From assembly GCF_014651835.1 (NCBI RefSeq), contig NZ_BMXQ01000001.1, forward strand, positions 3,384,120 to 3,448,119: a DNA stretch of 64,000 nt, in the 5' to 3' direction. Positions within the stretch are counted from its first letter, which is position 1. Each line of letters begins with the position of its first letter. Positions 7,914 through 15,541 of this stretch are shown here, in pieces. Below the pieces are notes generated by a model. It worked only from the letters and a program-made list of their open reading frames with translations. It was not told the origin of the DNA and did not search any database. Source of the DNA: Pigmentiphaga litoralis (lineage in GTDB: Bacteria > Pseudomonadota > Gammaproteobacteria > Burkholderiales > Burkholderiaceae_B). Both the position numbers and the translations under genes were made by a program.

Positions 7914-8891
7914 ATGTCGTTGACTTCTTCCTTTCGCCCTGTCTTGCAAGGCGCCGCCATCGTGCTCTCGCTTGGGGCCGCGACGGCACTCCATGCCGCT
8001 TACCCCGACAAGCCAGTCAAGCTGATCGTGACCTTCGTGCCCGGCGGCGGCGCGGACCTGCTGGCGCGCTACCTGGCCAAGGAGTTGTCTGCCTCGCTCA
8101 AGCAACCCGTGGTCGTGGAAAACAAGCCCGGCGCAGGGGGCCTGATCGGCATTGACGCAGGGCTTGCCGCTGCGCCCGATGGCTATACGCTCACGCTGAT
8201 CTCGTCGAGCTATACGGTCAACCCCAGCTTGTACAAGCTCAAGTTCGATCCCGTGACTGGCATCACGCCGATCGTGCAGGCATCGTCCGGTCCGCTGCTG
8301 ATCGTGACACCCCCGAACTTCCCGGCACGGACCGTGCCGGAACTGATCGCGCTCGCCAAGTCCAAGCCGGGCGACATCAACTATGCATCGTCCGGTCTCG
8401 GCAGCATCATCCACCTTGCCACGGAACGCTTCGACAGCATGGCGGGCATCCGCATGACGCACATCCCGTACAAGGGTGGCGGCAACGCCCAGACCGACCT
8501 GATGGCCGGACAGGTCGACGTCTATTTCGCCGCGACGGCGAGCGCCCTGCCCCACGTCGCGTCCGGCAAGATGCGCGCCGTTGCCGTTACCACGCCCAAA
8601 CGTATCGCTGCCTTGCCACAGGTGCCCACCGTGGCGGAAAGCGGCCTGCCGGGCTATGACGCCACGCTGTGGTACGGCCTGATCGGCCCAAAGGGCATGC
8701 CCCAAGACATCGTTGATCGTCTCAACAAAGAGGTCAACGTGATCCTGAAGACCGACGGGGCGAAAGAAAAGCTGCTGGCTGATGGCGCCGAGCCGGCAGG
8801 CGGCACGCCAGCCCAGTTTCGCGACACGATCCAGAAAGAAATCGGCGTATGGGGCGCGATCGTGAAGAAGCTGGATATCAAGCCGGAGTAA
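7914..8891 (+). CDS. Bug/TctC-family periplasmic solute receptor
   Basis: Secreted binding protein (325 residues) of the tripartite-tricarboxylate receptor family, capturing organic acids in the periplasm. The signal peptide is about 1-28, ending ALHA before AYPDKPVKLIV. Family signatures are the FVPGGGADLLAR loop after the first strand and the THIPYKGGG loop at about 185. The ligand-binding loops are neutral, so a carboxylate ligand is likely but unidentified. It lies 137 bases after the formaldehyde dehydrogenase gene on the same strand and could import the aromatic acid used by that operon. No membrane partners are encoded nearby. Translation is probably limited by the leader hairpin. Confidence 0.9.
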   Translation: MSLTSSFRPVLQGAAIVLSLGAATALHAAYPDKPVKLIVTFVPGGGADLLARYLAKELSASLKQPVVVENKPGAGGLIGIDAGLAAAPDGYTLTLISSSYTVNPSLYKLKFDPVTGITPIVQASSGPLLIVTPPNFPARTVPELIALAKSKPGDINYASSGLGSIIHLATERFDSMAGIRMTHIPYKGGGNAQTDLMAGQVDVYFAATASALPHVASGKMRAVAVTTPKRIAALPQVPTVAESGLPGYDATLWYGLIGPKGMPQDIVDRLNKEVNVILKTDGAKEKLLADGAEPAGGTPAQFRDTIQKEIGVWGAIVKKLDIKPE

Positions 8892-8912
8892 GGCAAGCCG
8901 ACCGGCGCCCGA

Positions 8913-8936
8913 CTTGCGCGCAATGCGTTGCGCAAG
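8913..8936. terminator. Hairpin between convergent receptor genes
   Basis: CTTGCGC (8913-8919) pairs with GCGCAAG (8930-8936) across a 10-base loop. It lies between the stops of two convergent Bug genes and may stop transcription from both sides, though no T-run follows. Confidence 0.35.
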
Positions 8937-9002
8937 AAGGCGCCACGCTATTGCTTGCGGACGTCAACGAATCGCATGGGCAGTCGACGACGTCAGCCGC
9001 AA

Positions 9003-9971
9003 TCATTCCGGCTGAATGTTGCCGTCCTTGATCACCTTGGTCCACTTTGCCGTATCGCTTTTGATCAAGGCCGCAAATTGTTCGGGCGTACCAGGCGAAG
9101 GTTCGATGCCCATTGCCGCCAGGCTTTCCACGACGGACGGAGCCTTGAGCGCGCGGTGGACCGCGGCGTTGACCGTGGTGACGACCGAGGCGGGTGTGCC
9201 GGCAGGCGCGAAAACGCCGTACCAGTTGCTGGCCTCCACATTCTTGATACCCAGCTCGGCCAGCGTCGGCACGTCGGGCAACGCGCGCAGGCGCTGAGGT
9301 GCCGCAACGCCGATGGCCTTCAGGCGCTTTTCGGCGATGAAACCGAGCAGTCCGGAGATATCTCCGAAGAAGCCATCTACATGGCCCCCAATGGTGTCGG
9401 TGATCGCCGGTGCCGCGCCTTTGTAGGCGACGTGCAACAGGTCAGCCTTGGTGGAGGTCTGGAACAAGGCCATGGCCATGTGCGGCATGCTGCCGATGCC
9501 GGATGAGGCGAGCGTGCGCGGCTTTTTGCTCTTGTTCGCGGCCGCAATGAAATCGGCGGCGGTGGCGTCAGGGCTGCCTGGTGCAACGACAAGCACTTCA
9601 GGCGTGTGCACCACCAGCGACACGGGCACGAAATCCGTGGTGGGGTGATAGGTCAGCTTTGGGTACAAGCCCGGGTTGATGGCAATCGCACCCGCCGAGC
9701 TCAGGAACAGTACGGTACCGTCCTTGGGCGAGTTCTTGACGTGCGCCGCCGCGATTGCGCCATTGCCGCCCGGCTTGTTTTCCACGATGACATTGGTCTT
9801 GAGTTCGGTGTCGAGCTGCCTGGCCAGCACGCGGGCCAGCGAATCGGCGGGGCCACCCGGCGGAAAGGCGACGACCAGCCGCACGGGGTCCGCCGCGTGG
9901 GCCGTGGCAAGCACCGACGCAACCGCGAAAGCCGCCGCGGTACGAAGCACGACGGGGAAGGGAATGAACAT
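9003..9971 (-). CDS. Bug/TctC-family periplasmic solute receptor
   Basis: Exported binding protein of 322 residues. The signal peptide is about 1-26 (ending ATAHA), then ADPVRLVVAFPPGGPADSLARV, which is the family's first strand and loop, and HVAYKGAAP at mid-protein. The ATG at 9971 follows CAGGAGACATAC; an in-frame opening far upstream only antisense-reads the SMP-30 gene. It is the last gene of a minus-strand operon that starts near 14404, 67 bases after the SMP-30-like gene. A second receptor is encoded earlier in the same operon, so the two may serve different substrates of one pathway. The ligand is unknown. Confidence 0.9.
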   Translation of the reverse strand: MFIPFPVVLRTAAAFAVASVLATAHAADPVRLVVAFPPGGPADSLARVLARQLDTELKTNVIVENKPGGNGAIAAAHVKNSPKDGTVLFLSSAGAIAINPGLYPKLTYHPTTDFVPVSLVVHTPEVLVVAPGSPDATAADFIAAANKSKKPRTLASSGIGSMPHMAMALFQTSTKADLLHVAYKGAAPAITDTIGGHVDGFFGDISGLLGFIAEKRLKAIGVAAPQRLRALPDVPTLAELGIKNVEASNWYGVFAPAGTPASVVTTVNAAVHRALKAPSVVESLAAMGIEPSPGTPEQFAALIKSDTAKWTKVIKDGNIQPE

Positions 9972-10038
9972 GTATGTCTCCTGGTGATGGATGCCGAAGC
10001 CGGATCGGTCACGGGCTGCGCCCTGGCACGTGCAGCCC

Positions 10039-10977
10039 TCAGCCGCCGATCGCGCCCTGCGTGTTGACGTAGATGGAATAGATGGACGTGCATGACGCCA
10101 TGAACAGGCGGTTGCGGTGCTTGCCGCCAAAGCACAGATTGGCGCAGCGTTCCGGCAGGGCAATGTGACCGATGGCCTGCCCCTCCGGATCGAAGACCCG
10201 CACGCCATCAAGTTCGTCCGTGCCCATCCCCCAGCCGCACCAAAGGTTGCCGTCGACATCGACCCTGAATCCGTCGGGCGTTCCATCCCCTGCATCGATG
10301 AACAGTCCGGTGTCCTGCAGGCTGGACCCATCGGCCTTGACGGCAAATCGCCGGACCCGTCGGGGCCGGGCGCGGGACTCGATTACATACAGGATCGATT
10401 CGTCGGGGGAAAACGCCAGCCCGTTCGGACCCTGCACGTCGCCAGCGACCACCGTCGCGGCTCCGGTGTCCGGATCCAATCGATAGATGTTGGACGGCAA
10501 TTCCTGCTCTGCCTTTTCGCCCTGGTAGTACCCGACGATCCCGAAGGGCGGGTCGGTGAACCAGATCGAGCCGTCGGATTTCACGACCACGTCGTTGGGC
10601 GAGTTGAGCCGCTTGCCTTCGAAGCGGTCCATCAACACCGTGATGCATCCATCGTGTTCGGTACGGGTGACGCGCCGCCCCAGATGTTCGCAGGTGATCA
10701 GGCGTCCCTGTCGATCTCGCGTGTTGCCATTGGCATGCGACGACGCCGCACGCCACACCGACGTCTGACCGGTGATTTCATCCCAGCGCATGATCCGGTC
10801 GTTGGGGACATCGCTCCAGAGCAGGTAGCGGCCATCGCCAAACCACACGGGGCCTTCGGCCCATCGGCTGCCGGTGGCGAGTCGTTCGACGAACGCGGAG
10901 GCCAGATGGTATTTCTCGAAGGCGGGTGCCAGCACGCGATAAGCCGGGTCCGGAAAACGTTGGGTAGGTTGCCACAT
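10039..10977 (-). CDS. SMP-30/gluconolactonase-like lactone hydrolase
   Basis: Six-bladed beta-propeller enzyme (312 residues), expected to hydrolyse a sugar-derived or aromatic-derived lactone using a divalent metal. Family motifs visible are SRWAEGPVWF (metal Glu near 43), NSPNDVVVKSDGSIWFTDPPFG (metal Asn near 125), GPNGLAFSPDE and GTPDGFRVDVDGNLW (metal Asp near 240). There is no signal peptide, so it is cytoplasmic. It follows the amidohydrolase gene on the same strand with a 50-base gap and precedes a Bug gene. Pairing with an amidohydrolase-2 protein and an SDR suggests a dehydrogenation, lactone hydrolysis and ring-opening sequence; the substrate is not evident. Confidence 0.85.
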   Translation of the reverse strand: MWQPTQRFPDPAYRVLAPAFEKYHLASAFVERLATGSRWAEGPVWFGDGRYLLWSDVPNDRIMRWDEITGQTSVWRAASSHANGNTRDRQGRLITCEHLGRRVTRTEHDGCITVLMDRFEGKRLNSPNDVVVKSDGSIWFTDPPFGIVGYYQGEKAEQELPSNIYRLDPDTGAATVVAGDVQGPNGLAFSPDESILYVIESRARPRRVRRFAVKADGSSLQDTGLFIDAGDGTPDGFRVDVDGNLWCGWGMGTDELDGVRVFDPEGQAIGHIALPERCANLCFGGKHRNRLFMASCTSIYSIYVNTQGAIGG

Positions 10978-11027
10978 GAGGAATGCTCCTGCCGTCGGTG
11001 GCGCGCATGCACGAGGGGCCGATGCCC

Positions 11028-11840
11028 TCAGGCGTACAGACGCGCGGGATTGGTGTGAAGAACGTCGTCCAACGATGCCATGCCGTCGCAGGCCTGGGTC
11101 AGCAGGCCAAGCAGTTCGGCCACATCGGGGCGGTCGGACGTGATGTTGACGTGCGGCCAGTCGGTGCCCCAGATTGCGCGCGAGGGGGCGGCCCGCAACA
11201 GGCGCCGCATCAGCGGCAACGCGTCGTTGAAGGGGCGGCGGCCTGCCGAGACCCGATCGGCCCCCGAGACTTTGATCCAGACGTCGGGCCGCGCCAGATG
11301 ATCGACCAGCGCATCGACCGCACGACTGTCACGGGCCTCCGCCGCCGGGCGACCCATGTGATCCACAACCAGTGGCACGCCAGGATCGGCCAGTGTCGTC
11401 AACGTCGCCACCGCTGTATCGATGGGCGCGTGCAGCAGTGCATGCCACCCATACGGCTGGATGCGCGCAAGCACATCACGCAGGCGCGACGTACCCTGCG
11501 CCGCGGGCAGATGCGGCATCAGACCGAGCCGGACCCCGCGCACGCCGCGGTCATGCATGTCGGCCAGCACGGCCTCATCGACATCGGGATCGATCAACGC
11601 AATGCCGCGGTAACGGCCGTCTCCGGTAGACAGCGCATCCAACAGTGCAGCATGGTCAGCGCCATAGCAGGCGGCCTGCACCAGCACCCCATGGGTGATC
11701 CCGCAAGCGCGGTGGACGGCGCGCAAGGCGTCGAACGGCGCGGCCTCGGGACGATAGGCCGGCGCGTCGGGCAAGGGGAAACGAGACCACGGGCCGAAGA
11801 CATGCGTGTGGCAATCCCAGCAAATGGAGGTGTTCGTCAT
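11028..11840 (-). CDS. Amidohydrolase-2 family lactonase (2-pyrone-4,6-dicarboxylate hydrolase-like)
   Basis: TIM-barrel hydrolase of 270 residues in the family that contains 2-pyrone-4,6-dicarboxylate hydrolase (LigI) and related lactonases. The first-strand metal motif is WDCHTHVFGP, a conserved His occurs in LVVDHMGRP, and the catalytic Asp lies in WGTDWPH. I chose the ATG at 11840 because it starts directly before this motif; an upstream opening at 11942 adds unrelated residues and overlaps the next gene. LigI would connect with the LigAB dioxygenase 8 kb away, but the operon neighbours (SMP-30, SDR, CMD-like) differ from known lig operons. A related lactone is equally possible. Confidence 0.8.
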   Translation of the reverse strand: MTNTSICWDCHTHVFGPWSRFPLPDAPAYRPEAAPFDALRAVHRACGITHGVLVQAACYGADHAALLDALSTGDGRYRGIALIDPDVDEAVLADMHDRGVRGVRLGLMPHLPAAQGTSRLRDVLARIQPYGWHALLHAPIDTAVATLTTLADPGVPLVVDHMGRPAAEARDSRAVDALVDHLARPDVWIKVSGADRVSAGRRPFNDALPLMRRLLRAAPSRAIWGTDWPHVNITSDRPDVAELLGLLTQACDGMASLDDVLHTNPARLYA

Positions 11841-11883
11841 ATGTTTCCGATCAAGGCTGTCAAAGGGTCGGCAATCACGATCG

Positions 11884-12948
11884 TCAATCCGACCGGGTGC
11901 CGGTTTCCTTGATGATGCGAGTCCAGCGTTCGTATTCCGCACCGATCAGCTTGCCGTAGTCGGCCGCGGTGCCACCGGTTCCGATGGCACCCTGCGCAAC
12001 CAGGCTGTCACGCGTGTCCGACTGTGCCAGCACCCGGTTGACGGCATCGTTGAGTTTTGCAACGACCGGGGCGGGCAACCCGGCCGGCCCGACAATGCCC
12101 TGCCACGTGCCAGAGTCAAAGCCGGGCGCCACGGTGTCGGCAAGCGTGGGGGTGTCGGGCAGTACCGACACCCGCTGCGCGGTGGTCGCCGCGATCGCGC
12201 GGAGCTTGCCCTCCTTGACGAAGGGCAGGAACGCGTTGAGGCTGCCCGACATCATGAAGTCGATGCGACCGGCTAGCAGATCCGGCAGCGCAGCCGCATT
12301 GCCCTTGTACGGCACGTGCGCAAAGCTGACGCCGGCCTGCTTGCCGAACAGCACGGCCGTCAGGTGGTCGATCGTTCCGTTCCCCGACGACCCGAAGTTA
12401 AGCGCGCCCGGGCGACGCTTGAGAAGGTCAACGAATTCCCTGGGCGTCTTCGCGTCGACCGACGGGTTCACGATCAGCACCAGCGGCACCGTCGCAACGT
12501 ACGCCACCGGCGTGAACACCTTGCGCGGATCCAACCGCGCTGTATTGAACAGCGCGGGCGAAATCGTGATGGACGAGCTGTTATAGAGCAGCGTGTAGCC
12601 GTCGGCCGGCGCGCCGGCTACCAGGTCAGACGCCAGATTGCCGCCCGCGCCCGGACGGTTTTCCACGACCACGGATTGCCCGAGTTGTTCGCCAAGTTTC
12701 TGTGCGAACAGCCGAGCCAGCACATCGGTCGGGCCACCCGGAGAAAACGCCACCACCATGCGCAGGGGCTTGTCGGGGTAGGCAGCCTGCGCCGCACCCG
12801 GCATGGCGCCGGCCGATAACAGGGCCGCGGTCACGGCGAGCAGCGACAGTCGAGCCCACCCCAGTCGGCCAAACGACATCGTGCGAGGGACCCGGCGCGA
12901 TGCCGGGAGGACGGCCGCGCGCGCGCCGTCGTGGATGGCCACAGTCAT
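11884..12948 (-). CDS. Bug/TctC-family periplasmic solute receptor
   Basis: Secreted binding protein, 354 residues. It has an unusually long N-terminal region: about 50 residues including arginines precede the cleavage site ending AAQA, then AYPDKPLRMVVAFSPGGPTD. The pocket loop near 215 reads FAHVPYKGNAA. The ATG at 12948 follows AAGGAGACAAGC; an ATG 39 bases further up also exists. It is the third gene of the six-gene minus-strand operon, between the SDR and the amidohydrolase. Together with the receptor at the end of the operon it makes two binding proteins in one transcription unit with no permease genes. Confidence 0.88.
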   Translation of the reverse strand: MTVAIHDGARAAVLPASRRVPRTMSFGRLGWARLSLLAVTAALLSAGAMPGAAQAAYPDKPLRMVVAFSPGGPTDVLARLFAQKLGEQLGQSVVVENRPGAGGNLASDLVAGAPADGYTLLYNSSSITISPALFNTARLDPRKVFTPVAYVATVPLVLIVNPSVDAKTPREFVDLLKRRPGALNFGSSGNGTIDHLTAVLFGKQAGVSFAHVPYKGNAAALPDLLAGRIDFMMSGSLNAFLPFVKEGKLRAIAATTAQRVSVLPDTPTLADTVAPGFDSGTWQGIVGPAGLPAPVVAKLNDAVNRVLAQSDTRDSLVAQGAIGTGGTAADYGKLIGAEYERWTRIIKETGTRSD

Positions 12949-13020
12949 GCTTGTCTCCTTGATGTTTTTATCGAGGGCATGTCGCACTGGCTACCAACCC
13001 GCAGACAGCGCGTACCCTTC

Positions 13021-13821
13021 TCAATCGCAGCGTGCGCTCATGCCGCCGTCGACCACGATCTCGGTGGCCGTGATGAAGCGCGCTTCATCGGACGCCAGGA
13101 ACAGCGCCGCGTTGGCCGTGTCGCGCCCATCACCCATCCAGCCCATCGGGATGCGCGCCTGCCGTTGCTGCAGCAGCGCATCGACATCGCCCCCTGCGCG
13201 TTGACCCGCCAGGCGCACTTCGACCATAGGCGTATGCATCTGCCCCGGCACGACGGTGTTCACACGGATGTTCTTTTTTGCGTACTGCACGGCGACCACT
13301 TTCGAGAACTGGATGATCCCGGCCTTGGCGCTGGCATATCCGATCTGCGCCGCGCCGGTCCACCGCGTGCCGGACGTGGACGACATGTTCACGATCGAGC
13401 CGCCGCCTTGCGCTTCCATGATGGGCAGCACGTGTTTGCAAGTCAGGAACACGCTCTTCAGGTTGAAGTCCATCTGGCGGTCCCAGTCCGCTTCGCTCAG
13501 CTCCACTGGACCGCCCTTGGCCGATCCGCCCACGTTGTTCACCAGGATGTCGATGCGTCCATAGGTGTCCTGGCACTTCTGGACCATCGCGGCCACGTCG
13601 TCCGCCGACATCACATCGCAGGTCCACGGCGTGACGTCACCGCCAAATTCGGCAATGCGCGCCAGCGTTTCCTGCGTTGCGTCCAGGTCGCGGTCGACCG
13701 CGAAAATACGCGCGCCTTCCTGCGCGAATCGCACCGCCGCGGCGCGGCCATTTCCCCAGCCCGGACCGACGCACCCTGCGCCGGTAATGATGGCAACCTT
13801 GCCTTCGAGTCGTCCTGTCAT
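13021..13821 (-). CDS. Short-chain dehydrogenase/reductase
   Basis: NAD(P)-dependent oxidoreductase (266 residues). The cofactor loop is TGAGCVGPGWGNG, an expanded form of the usual TGxxxGIG. The NNVGG motif, the Ser of the MSSTSG loop and the YASAK pair (Tyr and Lys) complete the active site, so it should be functional. The C-terminal VDGGMSARCD ends like many SDRs. It is the second gene of the operon, 34 bases after the CMD-like gene. It probably oxidises an alcohol to a ketone, or forms the lactone hydrolysed by the later genes. The ATG at 13821 has a GGAGACACC leader. Confidence 0.9.
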   Translation of the reverse strand: MTGRLEGKVAIITGAGCVGPGWGNGRAAAVRFAQEGARIFAVDRDLDATQETLARIAEFGGDVTPWTCDVMSADDVAAMVQKCQDTYGRIDILVNNVGGSAKGGPVELSEADWDRQMDFNLKSVFLTCKHVLPIMEAQGGGSIVNMSSTSGTRWTGAAQIGYASAKAGIIQFSKVVAVQYAKKNIRVNTVVPGQMHTPMVEVRLAGQRAGGDVDALLQQRQARIPMGWMGDGRDTANAALFLASDEARFITATEIVVDGGMSARCD

Positions 13822-13855
13822 GGTGTCTCCTGTGTCTGTGTTGGATGCGAGGGCA

Positions 13856-14404
13856 TCAACCCATTTCGCGTGGGTCGCCTTCCGGCGGCTGCACGTCGAA
13901 CACGTTGATGGTCATCGAAATTAGGGTGTAGTAGCCGGCAAGGCCGACCAGATCGATCACGCCATCCTGCCCGAGCAAGGCAAGCGCGCGTGCGTACAGT
14001 TCATCCGGCACGCGACGCTGAGCATGCAGCACACTGATGAATTCGACGACGACGGCTTCGGTGTCGGTCGTGAAGGGCGGCGGCTGACGGTCGCGAATGG
14101 CGTCGATGATCTCGATGGGCAGGCCTGCTTTGAGGGCGTGGGTCTTGTGCGCCCACCACTCGAATTCGGAATTCCAATGCCGGGCGATGACCAGGATGGC
14201 CAGCTCCGACAACCGCGTCGACAGGCTGCTGTCGTACCGGCAGTACTGGCCCAGTGCCTGAGCCGGCTCCGCGAGTCCCGGACGGTTGAGCCAGACGGCC
14301 AGCGGCCCGCGCACCTGCCCGCGCGGACCGCCCGCGATCATGTCGTGGACCTTGCGTTGGTGGTCTGTCATGGCACCGGGATCGAGGTCGGGCACGCGCG
14401 GCAT
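13856..14404 (-). CDS. Carboxymuconolactone decarboxylase-like protein
   Basis: All-helical protein of 182 residues of the CMD/AhpD-like fold. The central helix pair LSELAILVIARHWNSEFEWWAHKTHALKAG matches the family core with Glu and His but without the CxxC of AhpD peroxidases, so a thiol-peroxidase role is unlikely. The start at 14404 (ATG after GGAGATACGC) is preferred over an upstream ATG at 14491 that would run through the promoter region. It is the first gene of the minus-strand operon and diverges from the LysR gene at 14531. In aromatic degradation this fold performs a decarboxylation; the exact reaction is unknown. Confidence 0.82.
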   Translation of the reverse strand: MPRVPDLDPGAMTDHQRKVHDMIAGGPRGQVRGPLAVWLNRPGLAEPAQALGQYCRYDSSLSTRLSELAILVIARHWNSEFEWWAHKTHALKAGLPIEIIDAIRDRQPPPFTTDTEAVVVEFISVLHAQRRVPDELYARALALLGQDGVIDLVGLAGYYTLISMTINVFDVQPPEGDPREMG

Positions 14405-14470
14405 GCGTATCTCCAGAGGTGTTGTCGTTGTTGTATCGGCTCCGGTATTCTGCGCACCTCGGTAATAGCG

Positions 14471-14489
14471 GTCCAATCGTTTTTTGGAC
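14471..14489. promoter_or_regulatory. Candidate LysR operator
   Basis: GTCCAA (14471-14476) and TTGGAC (14484-14489) form a perfect inverted repeat around seven bases in the 126-base gap between the divergent CMD-like operon and the LysR gene. Location and symmetry fit a LysR-type binding site. Confidence 0.45.
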
Positions 14490-14530
14490 ACTCAGTAATA
14501 CTCGAATCGAATAACTGTGTGGAGACGCGG

Positions 14531-15412
14531 ATGCTGGACCTGAAGTCGCTCAAACTCTTCCTGGTACTGGCTGAAGAACTGCATTACGGGCGGGCGGCGC
14601 AGCGCCTGCACATGTCGCAACCGTCCCTGACCAAACACATCCAACAACTGGAAGCTCGCCTGGGCGTGCAGGTGTTCGAGCGCAATAAGCGCAGCGTGCG
14701 GCTGACCCCTGCGGGGCGAGAACTGGTCCAGGAAGCGCGCCGCCTGATCACCGCCGCCGAACGGTCGCTGCGCGCGGTGCAACGGGCGGAGCGGGGTGAG
14801 ATCGGCCGCATTCGTATCGGTTTTGTCGCCGCCGTGCTGTTCATGGGCATCGAGCGGCTCGTGCAACGGATCGAGCATGACCTGCCCGGCGTGGAAAGCG
14901 CTTGGGAAGAGATGGGATCCCACGAACAGCTGGAAGCCCTGCAGCAAGACCGCCTGGACCTTGGCTTTGGCCAGATGTCGCAGGTCGGAGAGATGCGATC
15001 GCATGTCGTCGCACGCGTGCCCCTGGTCGTGGCGCTGCCGGATACGCATCGGCTGGCAGACAAGCCCGAGATCGACCTGTCCGCACTTGTCGACGACGCG
15101 TTCATTGCGATTCCCCGCCAGAGCGCGCCAACGTTTCATGACCTGTCCGTATCGGTCTGCATGGCAGCTGGCTTCAGTCCCAACATACTGCACTCGGCCA
15201 AGCACCTGGTGTCGATCGTGAGCCTGGTGGCGATGGGACGGGGCGTGTCGCTCGTGCCTGAGTCGTTCTCGCGCGCGGCCGTGCCGGGTGTGTGCTTCAA
15301 GCCCATTCACGGGTGCGATGCGCGCGCGGAGTTTTCGGTGGTCTGGAATCCGCGCAGCACCTTGCCTGTGCTTCCCCGGGTCCTGCAGGTGCTGGGCGCG
15401 CAGGACATATGA
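14531..15412 (+). CDS. LysR-family transcriptional regulator
   Basis: Regulator of 293 residues with an N-terminal winged helix (about 1-60; HMSQPSLTKHIQQLEARLGVQVFERNKR) and a periplasmic-binding-protein-like effector domain (about 90-290). The start ATG at 14531 follows GGAGACGCGG; the frame is open much further upstream, but that part only antisense-reads the CMD-like gene. It is divergent from the six-gene CMD/SDR/Bug/amidohydrolase/SMP-30/Bug operon and most likely activates it in response to a pathway intermediate. The tannase-like gene follows on the same strand after 129 bases and may be a further target. Confidence 0.92.
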   Translation: MLDLKSLKLFLVLAEELHYGRAAQRLHMSQPSLTKHIQQLEARLGVQVFERNKRSVRLTPAGRELVQEARRLITAAERSLRAVQRAERGEIGRIRIGFVAAVLFMGIERLVQRIEHDLPGVESAWEEMGSHEQLEALQQDRLDLGFGQMSQVGEMRSHVVARVPLVVALPDTHRLADKPEIDLSALVDDAFIAIPRQSAPTFHDLSVSVCMAAGFSPNILHSAKHLVSIVSLVAMGRGVSLVPESFSRAAVPGVCFKPIHGCDARAEFSVVWNPRSTLPVLPRVLQVLGAQDI

Positions 15413-15541
15413 CGAATAAGCAAAACGTATCACTCCCCGGCCTTTAAGCATTGGTCCGCGCGCCTGCATGGTGCCAAGCTGTCTTGTATGACGACTTACA
15501 AGAACGCCAGCGCCACCCGGTGATTGGCATAAGGAGACAGC

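Noticed and set aside
10013-10038. GGGCTGC/GCAGCCC inverted repeat between the SMP-30 and Bug genes
   Set aside because: Seven-base arms with a 12-base loop are expected by chance in such GC-rich DNA, and there is no T-run; not listed as a terminator.
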